Positions 1 through 5,062 of a stretch of 6,855 nucleotides of DNA are shown piece by piece. The position numbers and the translations under genes were made by a program. Origin of the DNA: Motiliproteus sp036964625 (lineage in GTDB: Bacteria > Pseudomonadota > Gammaproteobacteria > Pseudomonadales > Balneatricaceae); NCBI GenBank assembly GCA_036964625.1, contig JBALTG010000175.1, positions 1 to 6,855 of the forward strand, given 5' to 3'. Numbering within the stretch: position 1 is the first letter of the stretch; each line of letters starts with the position of its first letter. The notes under the pieces are model-generated. The model did not search any database. It was not told the DNA's origin and saw only the letters and a list, made by a program, of their open reading frames with translations.

Positions 1-150
1 GTCAGTAACGATGGCCGCTAAGTAGATGAAGCAGCCACCTCGCGTCCTCTCCTGAGTGACTATAAAGGGCCGACTCCAGCCGCCTGCTAGATGCTGATTC
101 TGTGCCGATAACAGGCAGCTACCGACACTGAGCAGCCGCGGCGCTGCATG

Positions 151-170
151 TGTCGGGTCGAAACCCGACA
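151..170. repeat. Perfect 8-bp inverted repeat in the left flank
   Basis: TGTCGGGT (151-158) and ACCCGACA (163-170) form a perfect 8-bp stem around a 4-nt CGAA loop (TTCG when read on the minus strand). No T-tract follows on either strand, so it is not a standard intrinsic terminator. The rest of 1-254 shows no gene with a usable start. A minus-strand frame is open from about 195 to the window edge but has no ATG, GTG or TTG codon. Confidence 0.4.
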
Positions 171-189
171 GCGTTGCGTTGGCGATACG

Positions 190-243
190 TGTGCCTTAAA
201 GAACAAACCATCCAGCGCTGAACCGGCTGGATTCAGCCGGTTC
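190..243 (-). terminator. Probable intrinsic terminator of the cytochrome gene
   Basis: A perfect 10-bp stem (220-229 with 234-243, core AACCGGCTG/CAGCCGGTT) with a 4-nt loop lies 12 nt beyond the stop codon of the minus-strand cytochrome gene. Read on the minus strand, a U-rich but interrupted stretch (TGGTTTGTTCTTT) begins about 9 nt after the stem. Placement and stem are convincing; the detached, broken T-tract makes it weaker than a textbook terminator. Confidence 0.55.
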
Positions 244-254
244 GCGGTTCGCCA

Positions 255-1562
255 TTACTGATCGCTTGCTAACACCGGCTTGCCCGGGTGGGCGATCTTG
301 GGCCAATAGGTATCGATGTTGAAGGCCGGGCTGTGATCACGGGTGTGGCACTGGGCGCAGATCTGTTCGGGGGCCATATCCTTGTTGGGGACCGCCGTCT
401 TGCCCGCGCTGGCGGCGTGTTCACGGCCTGCGCCATGACAACTTTCACACTGCACCGCGGCCAGATTGCTGGTCAGCTCCTGATCCAGGTAGCCTCCGGA
501 TTGTTGGAATCCAACGCTATGGCAGCTGACGCACTCGCTGTCATAGGACTTTCCGACGGCAACCAGATCGTCGAACGCCTTGGCATGTTCGCTTTGGCTC
601 CAGATCTGGTGCTGTTCGGCATGGCACGCCAGGCACTGCTGCTGCCCCAGGTAGGGGGATTCTCCGCTGTTGAGCGCTTTGCGTATCTGGACCCGTTCCA
701 GGTAATCCTGGCGCAGTGCGTCGTTATAGTCCGCATACCAGCTATCGAGCTGGGGTGCATCGGCGATGGTGTCGGGTAGGTCAATCACCTGGTGCTGCCA
801 GCTGGTGATGCGCTGTTGCTGGTTCAGTTCAAGCTTGAGCAGCCCTAGTCGTTGACCGCGAGAGCCTGGTTGCAGTACCAGTGTGTTCCCCAGTCGTTGC
901 GGCTCGCCATAAGCCTCGTAAGCCGCCTTGGTTATCAATATGTCGATAGCGCTCAGGTCGAACAGCTGCTGGGCCGCGTCGAGTTCGAGGGTGGTCGCCA
1001 GAACGGTCAGTTTTCCCTGTTGTTTGGCTTGCCGAAACGCGTCCTGCAGGGGTTGGGTCTCCGTGCTGATGGGCGACAGGGATTGCATGGTCGTAAAGGT
1101 AGAGCTGAGCGGGTCCAGCCACTGACTGAAAAACAGTTTGTCGGCGGCGCGGTCCGATGTGTTGGAACGGGCGATCTGCTCGGATTTCCAGTTACCTACG
1201 GCGAATGGCAGACCCGATTCAAGCAACATCTTTTCGCCATGAACCAGGTCGGTCCACTGGATGCCGATGGCATCGTAATTAAGTTGAGCCATCCCGGTCA
1301 GAATAAAGCCGTGTTTAATCTTCTTGTTGTCCGGTTCGGGTGAAAACAGTCCGCCGGTTGAAATAAGTAACAACTCGGGATCGTCGCGCAGCAGTTGATC
1401 GATCAGGGTGGCACGTCGCTGCAGGCCACCGTAGTCGGTATCGAGCGAGCAGCCGCAGGGCTCCAGTTCACCATCCAGATTTCCGGAGTAGAGCAGCTGC
1501 AGCGATTGCGCGGCATAAGCGGGCAGCGTAAAGGCGAGAAGCAATAATAAGATCAGGCGCAT
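255..1562 (-). CDS. Exported tetraheme cytochrome c with N-terminal metallophosphatase-like (UshA-like) domain
   Basis: This is a predicted periplasmic precursor of 435 residues. It starts with a clear Sec signal peptide (MRLILLLLLAFTLPAYAAQ, cleavage probably after AYA). An N-terminal metallophosphatase-like domain follows, with the conserved EPCGCS and GGLQRR segments at about residues 34-50. The C-terminal third carries four CxxCH heme-c sites: CLACH 310-314, CVSCH 344-348, CESCH 372-376 and CAQCH 402-406. SEHAKAF after the first heme resembles cytochrome c554-type proteins. The usual metal-binding DxH near the N-terminus reads NLD, so hydrolase activity is doubtful; an electron-transfer role is inferred. 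The ATG at 1562 is preferred because the signal peptide begins there and GGAA lies 6 nt upstream. An in-frame ATG at 1574 and a TTG at 1607 lack a ribosome site. It is divergent from the lipoprotein gene and has its own terminator. Substrate and redox partner are unknown. Confidence 0.87.
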   Translation of the reverse strand: MRLILLLLLAFTLPAYAAQSLQLLYSGNLDGELEPCGCSLDTDYGGLQRRATLIDQLLRDDPELLLISTGGLFSPEPDNKKIKHGFILTGMAQLNYDAIGIQWTDLVHGEKMLLESGLPFAVGNWKSEQIARSNTSDRAADKLFFSQWLDPLSSTFTTMQSLSPISTETQPLQDAFRQAKQQGKLTVLATTLELDAAQQLFDLSAIDILITKAAYEAYGEPQRLGNTLVLQPGSRGQRLGLLKLELNQQQRITSWQHQVIDLPDTIADAPQLDSWYADYNDALRQDYLERVQIRKALNSGESPYLGQQQCLACHAEQHQIWSQSEHAKAFDDLVAVGKSYDSECVSCHSVGFQQSGGYLDQELTSNLAAVQCESCHGAGREHAASAGKTAVPNKDMAPEQICAQCHTRDHSPAFNIDTYWPKIAHPGKPVLASDQ

Positions 1563-1585
1563 AGTCAATTCCATCGAAGGCAGTC

Positions 1586-1608
1586 GTGCGGCAATAGAGT
1601 GCGGCAAT
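1586..1608. repeat. 10-bp direct repeat upstream of the cytochrome gene
   Basis: GTGCGGCAAT occurs at 1586-1595 and again at 1599-1608, separated by AGA, so the period is 13 bp. It lies 24-46 nt upstream of the preferred start of the cytochrome gene, within its probable leader or promoter region. It could be a tandem regulator site; nothing else in the sequence identifies a binding protein. Confidence 0.45.
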
Positions 1609-1723
1609 GTAGAGTGTTAATAGTGCAGGCGGGAAAGATAAGGACTGTCGCGCTGCGGTTTAAGGGGCGAATCCTAAAACAGGCAAACATTGGACCCTAA
1701 CTCCGCATAAATGTTTAGTCGAT

Positions 1724-1751
1724 TTGCGATTTATTCAACATCCTTCATAAT
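1724..1751 (+). promoter_or_regulatory. Sigma70-type promoter of the lipoprotein gene
   Basis: The -35 is TTGCGA (1724-1729), the spacer is 16 nt and the -10 is CATAAT (1746-1751, five of six consensus bases). Transcription would start near 1758, about 35 nt ahead of the lipoprotein start codon. No comparably clear promoter was found for the divergent cytochrome gene in the same intergenic region. Confidence 0.6.
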
Positions 1752-1792
1752 CCAGCATTAGTAATGCGAACGTAACGCTGAAGGAGACGCAT

Positions 1793-2146
1793 TTGAAACA
1801 TCTGGCTGTAACCGTTTCTGTTCTACTGCTGGCATTGGCTGGCTGTGCCCCCCCGGCTGTCCAGCCTCAGCAGGGGACTCAGTCTGGCGCTGCGACGACC
1901 AACACATACCCGCAAACAGTGGTTCCTAAGCATAACCTTTCGCAGAAGGCGAAGGCGAATAAAACCACTCCGGAGATGCTGGCGACGCTTGTCGAGGGTA
2001 AAACCAGCATCGCCCAATTGGTCGAGCTGCTGGGCGAGATCAAGCCGTATACCCTGGGTGATGGCAAGAAAATCTATCGCTATGATATTGGCACCTACAT
2101 CTTCGGTGCCGATGGCGTGCTGCTACGCCACTACCCTCCGCACTGA
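1793..2146 (+). CDS. Small lipoprotein with a BamE/SmpA-like C-terminal half
   Basis: The 117-residue precursor starts with TTG. That start is well supported by AAGGAG (1781-1786) six nt upstream and by the signal sequence that begins there. The lipobox LALAGC puts the lipidated cysteine at residue 18, so the mature protein is membrane-anchored, facing the periplasm. A Pro/Gln/Thr-rich linker of about 35 residues follows. The C-terminal half (about 60-117) has the pattern EGKTSIAQLVELLGE, then KIYRYDIGTYIFGADGVLLRH. This recalls the small alpha-beta fold of BamE/SmpA/OmlA-type lipoproteins, but the match is by eye and the function is unknown. A run of seven Cs (1848-1854) directly after the lipobox codons is a possible slippage site. 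The gene is transcribed alone and is followed by a strong terminator. Confidence 0.82.
   Translation: MKHLAVTVSVLLLALAGCAPPAVQPQQGTQSGAATTNTYPQTVVPKHNLSQKAKANKTTPEMLATLVEGKTSIAQLVELLGEIKPYTLGDGKKIYRYDIGTYIFGADGVLLRHYPPH
2058..2086 (+). promoter_or_regulatory. Possible internal promoter for the CBS gene
   Basis: TATGAT (2081-2086, five of six -10 bases) lies 17 nt after a poor -35, GTGATG (2058-2063), inside the end of the lipoprotein gene. A promoter here would still have to read through the terminator at 2158-2197 to express the CBS gene. Weak candidate. Confidence 0.2.
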
Positions 2147-2157
2147 GCATCGGTCCC

Positions 2158-2197
2158 TCTCCGCACCGCCTTTGCGGCTGCGGAGGTTGTTTGTTTT
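2158..2197 (+). terminator. Strong intrinsic terminator between the lipoprotein and CBS genes
   Basis: The outer stem is 2158-2165 with 2179-2186 (CTCCGCA/TGCGGAG plus one G-U). After a one-base bulge, the inner stem is CCGC (2166-2169) with GCGG (2174-2177), closed by a CTTT loop. A T-rich tail (TTGTTTGTTTT) follows directly. The tail ends only two bases before the AAGGAG ribosome site of the CBS gene, so the element could also act as an attenuator for that gene. Confidence 0.85.
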
Positions 2198-2211
2198 CCA
2201 AGGAGTTGGTA

Positions 2212-2652
2212 ATGCCCCTGAAAGTTAGTAATTTTATGACCTCTAAAGTACTGGTAGCGAAGGCTGATGACGGTATCCGTCAGACCTTTTTCCGGATGCG
2301 CGAGAACGATATCCGGCATATGCCGGTGGTGGATGAGGCGCGTAATCTGGTCGGGATTATTAGCGATCGCGATCTACGCCGGCCGGAGTGGGTCGATGAG
2401 GCACCGGATCTTTCCCATATCTATAACCTCGACGATAACCTCAGTGTCGGCGATCTGATGACCCGCAATGTGATGGTGGCTCACACCTACGACACCATTG
2501 CTAAAGCCACCAAAGTATTGACCCAGCACCGCTTCGGCGCGATGCCGGTACTCAACAAAGAACAGGAGCTGGTGGGGATGCTATCGTCACTGGACCTGCT
2601 CAAAGCGCTGGATCTGTTGCTTGATGAGCAGAAAAAATCCAGCAAGGGCTGA
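2212..2652 (+). CDS. Stand-alone protein with two CBS domains
   Basis: A cytoplasmic protein of 146 residues made of little more than two CBS domains. The first spans about residues 3-60, ending in VGIISDRDL; the second spans about 80-136, ending in VGMLSSLDLL. CBS pairs form a Bateman module that usually binds adenosine nucleotides (AMP, ATP, SAM or similar) and regulates a partner protein. No effector or catalytic domain is fused here, so the ligand and partner are unknown. The ATG at 2212 is chosen because AAGGAG (2200-2205) sits six nt upstream; an in-frame TTG at 2191 lies inside the terminator T-tract and is unlikely. No separate promoter is obvious between the terminator and the start. 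The same reading frame stays open beyond its TGA into the tandem repeat that follows. Confidence 0.9.
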   Translation: MPLKVSNFMTSKVLVAKADDGIRQTFFRMRENDIRHMPVVDEARNLVGIISDRDLRRPEWVDEAPDLSHIYNLDDNLSVGDLMTRNVMVAHTYDTIAKATKVLTQHRFGAMPVLNKEQELVGMLSSLDLLKALDLLLDEQKKSSKG

Positions 2653-2749
2653 TTCCGCAAAAATAGTCCGGATGCTGCGTTTCGCCTAGCATTCGTTGCC
2701 CCCGGCCTGCCGCGCTCTGCTGCAGGTCGATCCCTTCAGGCTAATGACC

Positions 2750-2949
2750 TTAGCTACAACCATAGCTACAACCATAGCTACAACCATAANNNNNNNNNNN
2801 NNNNNNNNNNNNNNNNNNNNNNNNNNNNNNNNNNNNNNNNNNNNNNNNNNNNNNNNNNNNNNNNNNNNNNNNNNNNNNNNNNNNNNNTTAGCTACAACCA
2901 TAGCTACAACCATAGCTACAACCATAACTACAACAGCAACTACAGCAAC
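2750..2949. repeat. 12-bp tandem repeat interrupted by the assembly gap
   Basis: The unit is (A/T)TAGCTACAACC, repeated three times on the left (from 2750) and three times on the right (from 2888). It then decays into AAC/TAC/AGC-rich sequence up to about 2949. As codons it reads Ser-Tyr-Asn-His in one forward frame and Ala-Thr-Thr-Ile in another; the third forward frame has a stop in every unit. Being open in two forward frames is a consequence of the repeat and is not evidence for a gene. It could be a protein-binding array or a simple microsatellite. The surrounding 2653-3055 shows no convincing gene. It holds one short hairpin, GCGGCC/GGCCGC, at 3022-3040. Confidence 0.85.
2790..2887. other. 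Assembly gap (98 Ns) inside the tandem repeat
   Basis: All bases from 2790 to 2887 are N. The 40 bases before the gap (2750-2789) are identical to the 40 bases after it (2888-2927). This suggests two contig ends that overlap, or a collapsed repeat array. The real distance may be shorter or longer than 98 bases. Confidence 0.97.
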
Positions 2950-3055
2950 CGGTCTGTATTGAGTTTAGTGCCCTCTCTTTAAGAGCCCCTGTCGGTCCAG
3001 CACACATCCTATGCGTCTGTTGCGGCCATACCTCGGCCGCTTAAATCCTGTGCAA

Positions 3056-3069
3056 TAGATCTGGATCAA
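3056..3069 (+). promoter_or_regulatory. FNR/Anr-like box upstream of the DHH gene
   Basis: TAGAT-CTGG-ATCAA matches nine of the ten defined bases of the FNR consensus TTGAT-N4-ATCAA. Its centre is about 80 bp upstream of the likely transcription start (near 3142), a distance compatible with activation from an upstream site. A single match by eye in AT-containing intergenic DNA can occur by chance. Confidence 0.35.
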
Positions 3070-3107
3070 ACATCCGAGACATATTACGGATAAGTTTGGA
3101 TCGGCGC

Positions 3108-3135
3108 TTGGGTCTTGAGGCAGTTTTGCTATGCT
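3108..3135 (+). promoter_or_regulatory. Extended -10 promoter of the DHH phosphoesterase gene
   Basis: The -35 is TTGGGT (3108-3113), the spacer is 16 nt and the -10 is TATGCT (3130-3135), preceded by TGC so that it reads as an extended -10 (TGnTATGCT). Transcription would start near 3142. This leaves a leader of about 100 nt before the preferred start codon. Confidence 0.55.
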
Positions 3136-3137
3136 AA

Positions 3138-3193
3138 GGAACCTGCGAACAAGTGCAAATGCAGAAACGCTTGGGGACTTATGCGTAGGTTCC
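3138..3193 (+). promoter_or_regulatory. Long inverted repeat at the start of the DHH gene transcript
   Basis: GGAACCTGCG (3138-3147) pairs with CGTAGGTTCC (3184-3193) over 10 bp with one G-U. Inside it, CAAGTG (3150-3155) can pair with CGCTTG (3168-3173). The outer arm overlaps the predicted transcription start, so it may be a DNA operator, or a leader hairpin if transcription begins slightly upstream. Confidence 0.4.
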
Positions 3194-3239
3194 CTAAGCT
3201 TTTGATGGGTTAATGCGGTACTACATGGAGACTATTAGA

Positions 3240-4175
3240 ATGGCTGACGAGAACAAGAAATTTCGTCTGGTGACACGGAGTGATTTCGATGGCTTGGTTT
3301 GTGCTGTGTTGCTCAAACATCTGGACTTAATTGATGACATCGAGTTCGTACATCCCAAAGACATGCAGGATGGCAAGATAGCCATAGACGGCAACGACAT
3401 CTCCACCAACCTGCCCTATGTGGACGGTGTGCATATCGCCTTTGACCACCACCTCAGTGAGACCATTCGCAATGAAAAACGCGATAATCACATCATCGAT
3501 CCTGAGGCACCCTCGGCCGCGCGAGTTGTATTTGATTATTACGGGGGGGGCGAAGTCTTTCCCGCTTCATGGGATGACATGATGGTCGCCGTCGACAAAG
3601 GCGACTCGGCGCAATTCAACCAGCAAGAGGTACTCGATCCTCAAGGCTGGGATTTAATGAATTTTCTGATGGATGCGCGCACGGGCTTGGGGCGTTTTCA
3701 TGAGTTCCGGATCTCCAATTACAGTCTCATGATGGACCTGATTGATTACTGCAAGGATCACGATATTGACGATATCCTCAAACTACCCGACGTCAAGGAA
3801 AGAGTGGATCTATACCGTGATCAAAGTACCCGGTTTAAGGCGCAAATCAAACGCTGCGCAACGGTGCACCAAAACCTGGTGGTGTTAGATCTACGTGAGG
3901 AGGAGACGATTCACGCGGGAAATCGCTTTATCATCTATGCTCTCTTTCCTGAATGTAATATCTCAATTCATGTGATGTGGGGATTCAAAAAACAGAACAC
4001 GGTGTTCGCAACAGGGAAATCTATTTTTGACCGGGGTTCAAAAACCAACATCGGCATGTTGATGTTAACCTATGGCGGGGGTGGTCACCATGCCGCCGGT
4101 ACATGCCAAGTAGAGCATGCTATCTCTGAGCAGACACTTGCCGCATTGATAGAGAAAATTACTGTCGATGGATAA
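3240..4175 (+). CDS. DHH-family phosphoesterase (exopolyphosphatase/nanoRNase-like)
   Basis: A cytoplasmic protein of 311 residues. Motif I is TRSDFDG (about 12-18) and the family signature DHH is in FDHHLSE (69-71). A further acidic motif, VDKGD, lies at about 118-122. The C-terminal DHHA1 domain ends in TYGGGGHHAAGT (about 277-288), which matches the GGGHxxAAG substrate-binding loop. DHH enzymes are metal-dependent phosphoesterases acting on polyphosphate, linear dinucleotides such as pGpG, short RNAs or ssDNA; which applies here cannot be read from sequence. The ATG at 3240 is preferred because GGAG (3227-3230) precedes it. In-frame ATGs at 3213 and 3225 would add nine or five residues. 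A run of eight Gs (3543-3550) in the coding sequence is a possible slippage site. It is a single-gene unit with a strong terminator. A pGpG link to the cyclase gene downstream is speculative. Confidence 0.9.
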   Translation: MADENKKFRLVTRSDFDGLVCAVLLKHLDLIDDIEFVHPKDMQDGKIAIDGNDISTNLPYVDGVHIAFDHHLSETIRNEKRDNHIIDPEAPSAARVVFDYYGGGEVFPASWDDMMVAVDKGDSAQFNQQEVLDPQGWDLMNFLMDARTGLGRFHEFRISNYSLMMDLIDYCKDHDIDDILKLPDVKERVDLYRDQSTRFKAQIKRCATVHQNLVVLDLREEETIHAGNRFIIYALFPECNISIHVMWGFKKQNTVFATGKSIFDRGSKTNIGMLMLTYGGGGHHAAGTCQVEHAISEQTLAALIEKITVDG

Positions 4176-4188
4176 ACGCTAAGCGTTT
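4174..4188. repeat. Palindrome over the DHH stop codon
   Basis: AAACGCT (4174-4180) and AGCGTTT (4182-4188) form a 7-bp inverted repeat with a single central A, overlapping the stop codon. The centre is too short for a stable RNA hairpin loop without opening two pairs. It may add to the terminator just downstream, or be chance. Confidence 0.35.
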
Positions 4189-4200
4189 GCGTTCAAATAC

Positions 4201-4227
4201 GGGGCCAGCGTGGCCCCTTCTTATTTT
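4201..4227 (+). terminator. Strong intrinsic terminator of the DHH gene
   Basis: GGGGCCA (4201-4207) and TGGCCCC (4211-4217) form a perfect 7-bp GC-rich stem with a GCG loop, followed immediately by TTCTTATTTT. It lies 25 nt after the stop codon. Read on the minus strand it lacks a proper T-tract, so it is probably one-directional. I saw no clear terminator for the converging minus-strand gene in 4228-4338. Confidence 0.92.
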
Positions 4228-4338
4228 CAAATAACGCGCTTAGATTTGTCATTTTTGTTTATCAAGCCTGATCCCGTATACGTTGGTTTAGCTCTGGTGC
4301 TCAGGCCTGTGTTTGCATCAGCCTACCGATGCCGCGGT

Positions 4339-4647
4339 TCAGGTTTCGAATGTGGTGATCTGATAGGCAGGCGTTTCATAGGGGTGACTGTGCTTGAGCG
4401 CAGCGACGATCTGCTCTTTCAGCGGGCGGCTGAACACCAGCTCCACTTTTAGCTCCGGCTCTTGCTGAACCCGGTCTTTCTGGCCAATAAAGGGCGTGGC
4501 TCCTGCGAGCGGTCTGAACTGCCCCATCCCTTCTGTGACCCAGCAGCAGTCGGCGTAGTTGCCAATGTTTCCTGCGCCAGCGGCAAACAGCGCCTGCTGG
4601 GTGGCTTCGAGGTGGCTGCGTGGAACGTAGTATTCCAGTTTATACAT
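4339..4647 (-). CDS. YqfO-like / NIF3 C-terminal-domain protein, stand-alone
   Basis: A compact soluble protein of 102 residues. It has the family pattern YYVPRSHLEATQQALFAAGA, then GNIGNYADCCW, GMGQFRPLAGATPFIG and a C-terminal HPYETPAYQI. This corresponds to the small domain inserted in some NIF3/YqfO (DUF34-type) proteins, here as a free-standing gene as is common in gammaproteobacteria. The fold is related to CutA/PII-type ferredoxin-like trimers. The biochemical role is not established, and metal or nucleotide binding is only a possibility. The start is secure: AGGAG (4659-4655 on the minus strand) lies seven nt before the ATG. It is a single-gene unit with its own promoter, converging on the DHH gene. 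Confidence 0.85.
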   Translation of the reverse strand: MYKLEYYVPRSHLEATQQALFAAGAGNIGNYADCCWVTEGMGQFRPLAGATPFIGQKDRVQQEPELKVELVFSRPLKEQIVAALKHSHPYETPAYQITTFET

Positions 4648-4700
4648 CGAATCTCTCCTGTCCTTTTTGGCTATGTATTACGGGAGGGCACAGACGGTCT

Positions 4701-4729
4701 AATATTGTCACTGTACGGCGATGCTTCAA
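4701..4729 (-). promoter_or_regulatory. Promoter of the YqfO-like gene
   Basis: Read on the minus strand, the -35 is TTGAAG (4729-4724), the spacer is 17 nt and the -10 is AATATT (4706-4701). Each element keeps four of six consensus bases. Transcription would start near 4694, giving a leader of about 47 nt. Confidence 0.45.
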
Positions 4730-4787
4730 ACTATTTTTGCTCCCAGAGCGAACGAGAATCGATTACTAGATGTAAGCCCAGTAAGAT

Positions 4788-4798
4788 CTGAGACTCAG
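4788..4798. promoter_or_regulatory. Small palindrome next to the cyclase promoter
   Basis: CTGAG-A-CTCAG is a perfect 5-1-5 palindrome ending one base before the -35 of the cyclase promoter. The position suits an activator or repressor site, but no binding protein can be named. Confidence 0.3.
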
Positions 4799-4799
4799 T

Positions 4800-4827
4800 T
4801 TGACCTAGTGATGTATATCAATGTAAT
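4800..4827 (+). promoter_or_regulatory. Near-consensus promoter of the diguanylate cyclase gene
   Basis: The -35 is TTGACC (4800-4805, five of six), the spacer is 16 nt and the -10 is TGTAAT (4822-4827, five of six). Transcription from about 4834 gives a leader of about 250 nt before the cyclase start codon. It is the best-scoring promoter in the window by eye. Confidence 0.65.
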
Positions 4828-4861
4828 CAAGCTGAAGTAGGCATAAGATACCCTTATTACT

Positions 4862-5062
4862 TTAGCTTTTTGAGCAAGCTATTAACCCGGCGGGTTAATA
4901 GGAGACGCAAGGATGCGTCAACATTGGTCATAGACCAATGCGAGCCCCAGAAAATCAAGCAGTTCCACGCAACTGCGCCAGATTTTAGGGGCGACGGACA
5001 GATAGGTATGGAACCTATTTGTCCGCCAGGTTAATAGTACAGACTTGATGTTACGTCTGTAC
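4862..5062 (+). ncRNA. Structured leader RNA of the cyclase gene (candidate cis-regulatory RNA)
   Basis: Stem-loops follow one another almost without gaps. H0 is 4863-4868/4876-4881. H1 is 4879-4888/4892-4901, a perfect 10 bp. H2 is GACGCA-AGGA-TGCGTC, 4904-4919. H3 is 4922-4929/4933-4940, a perfect 8 bp. H4 is a two-part arm: 4944-4948/4988-4992, 4951-4956/4981-4986 and 4959-4964/4971-4976. H5 is 4995-5007/5013-5025, 13 bp with one G-U and loop ATGGA. H6 is 5037-5044/5055-5062, a perfect 8 bp. H0 and H1 share bases, and the 5' arm of H1 can instead pair with 5029-5037. No stem is followed by a T-tract, so the RNA probably runs on into the cyclase message. I do not recognise it as a known riboswitch class. 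The rest of 4648-4861 holds only the two promoters and the palindrome. Confidence 0.6.

Noticed and set aside
1..195. Minus-strand frame open for about 65 codons up to the left edge
   Set aside because: It contains no ATG, GTG or TTG codon and no family pattern I can name. It may be chance openness or a decayed or unusual element, so it is not called as a gene.
288..779. Plus-strand frame of about 163 codons and other frames inside the cytochrome gene
   Set aside because: They lie antisense to or out of frame with the heme-binding coding region and have no recognisable domain or ribosome site.
1845..2228. Plus-strand frame of 127 codons overlapping the lipoprotein gene
   Set aside because: Arg/Ser-rich translation typical of a shifted frame; it runs through a strong terminator and lacks a ribosome site. 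The lipoprotein frame has a lipobox and AAGGAG.
2750..2949. CRISPR array
   Set aside because: The units are directly adjacent 12-mers with no unique spacers and no cas genes nearby.
2686..2962. Frames on both strands made mostly of repeated ATTI or MVVA tetrapeptides
   Set aside because: Openness is a by-product of the 12-bp repeat plus Ns; no ribosome site and no domain outside the repeat.
4210..4452. Plus-strand frame of 80 codons
   Set aside because: It starts inside the DHH terminator and overlaps the YqfO-like gene antisense; no recognisable features.
4879..4948. c-di-GMP-I (GEMM) riboswitch, suggested by GACGCAAG and the GGDEF gene downstream
   Set aside because: The preceding hairpin has a GGC loop, not a GNRA tetraloop, and the receptor side and other conserved junction bases are missing. 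GACGCA is simply one arm of a perfect hairpin.
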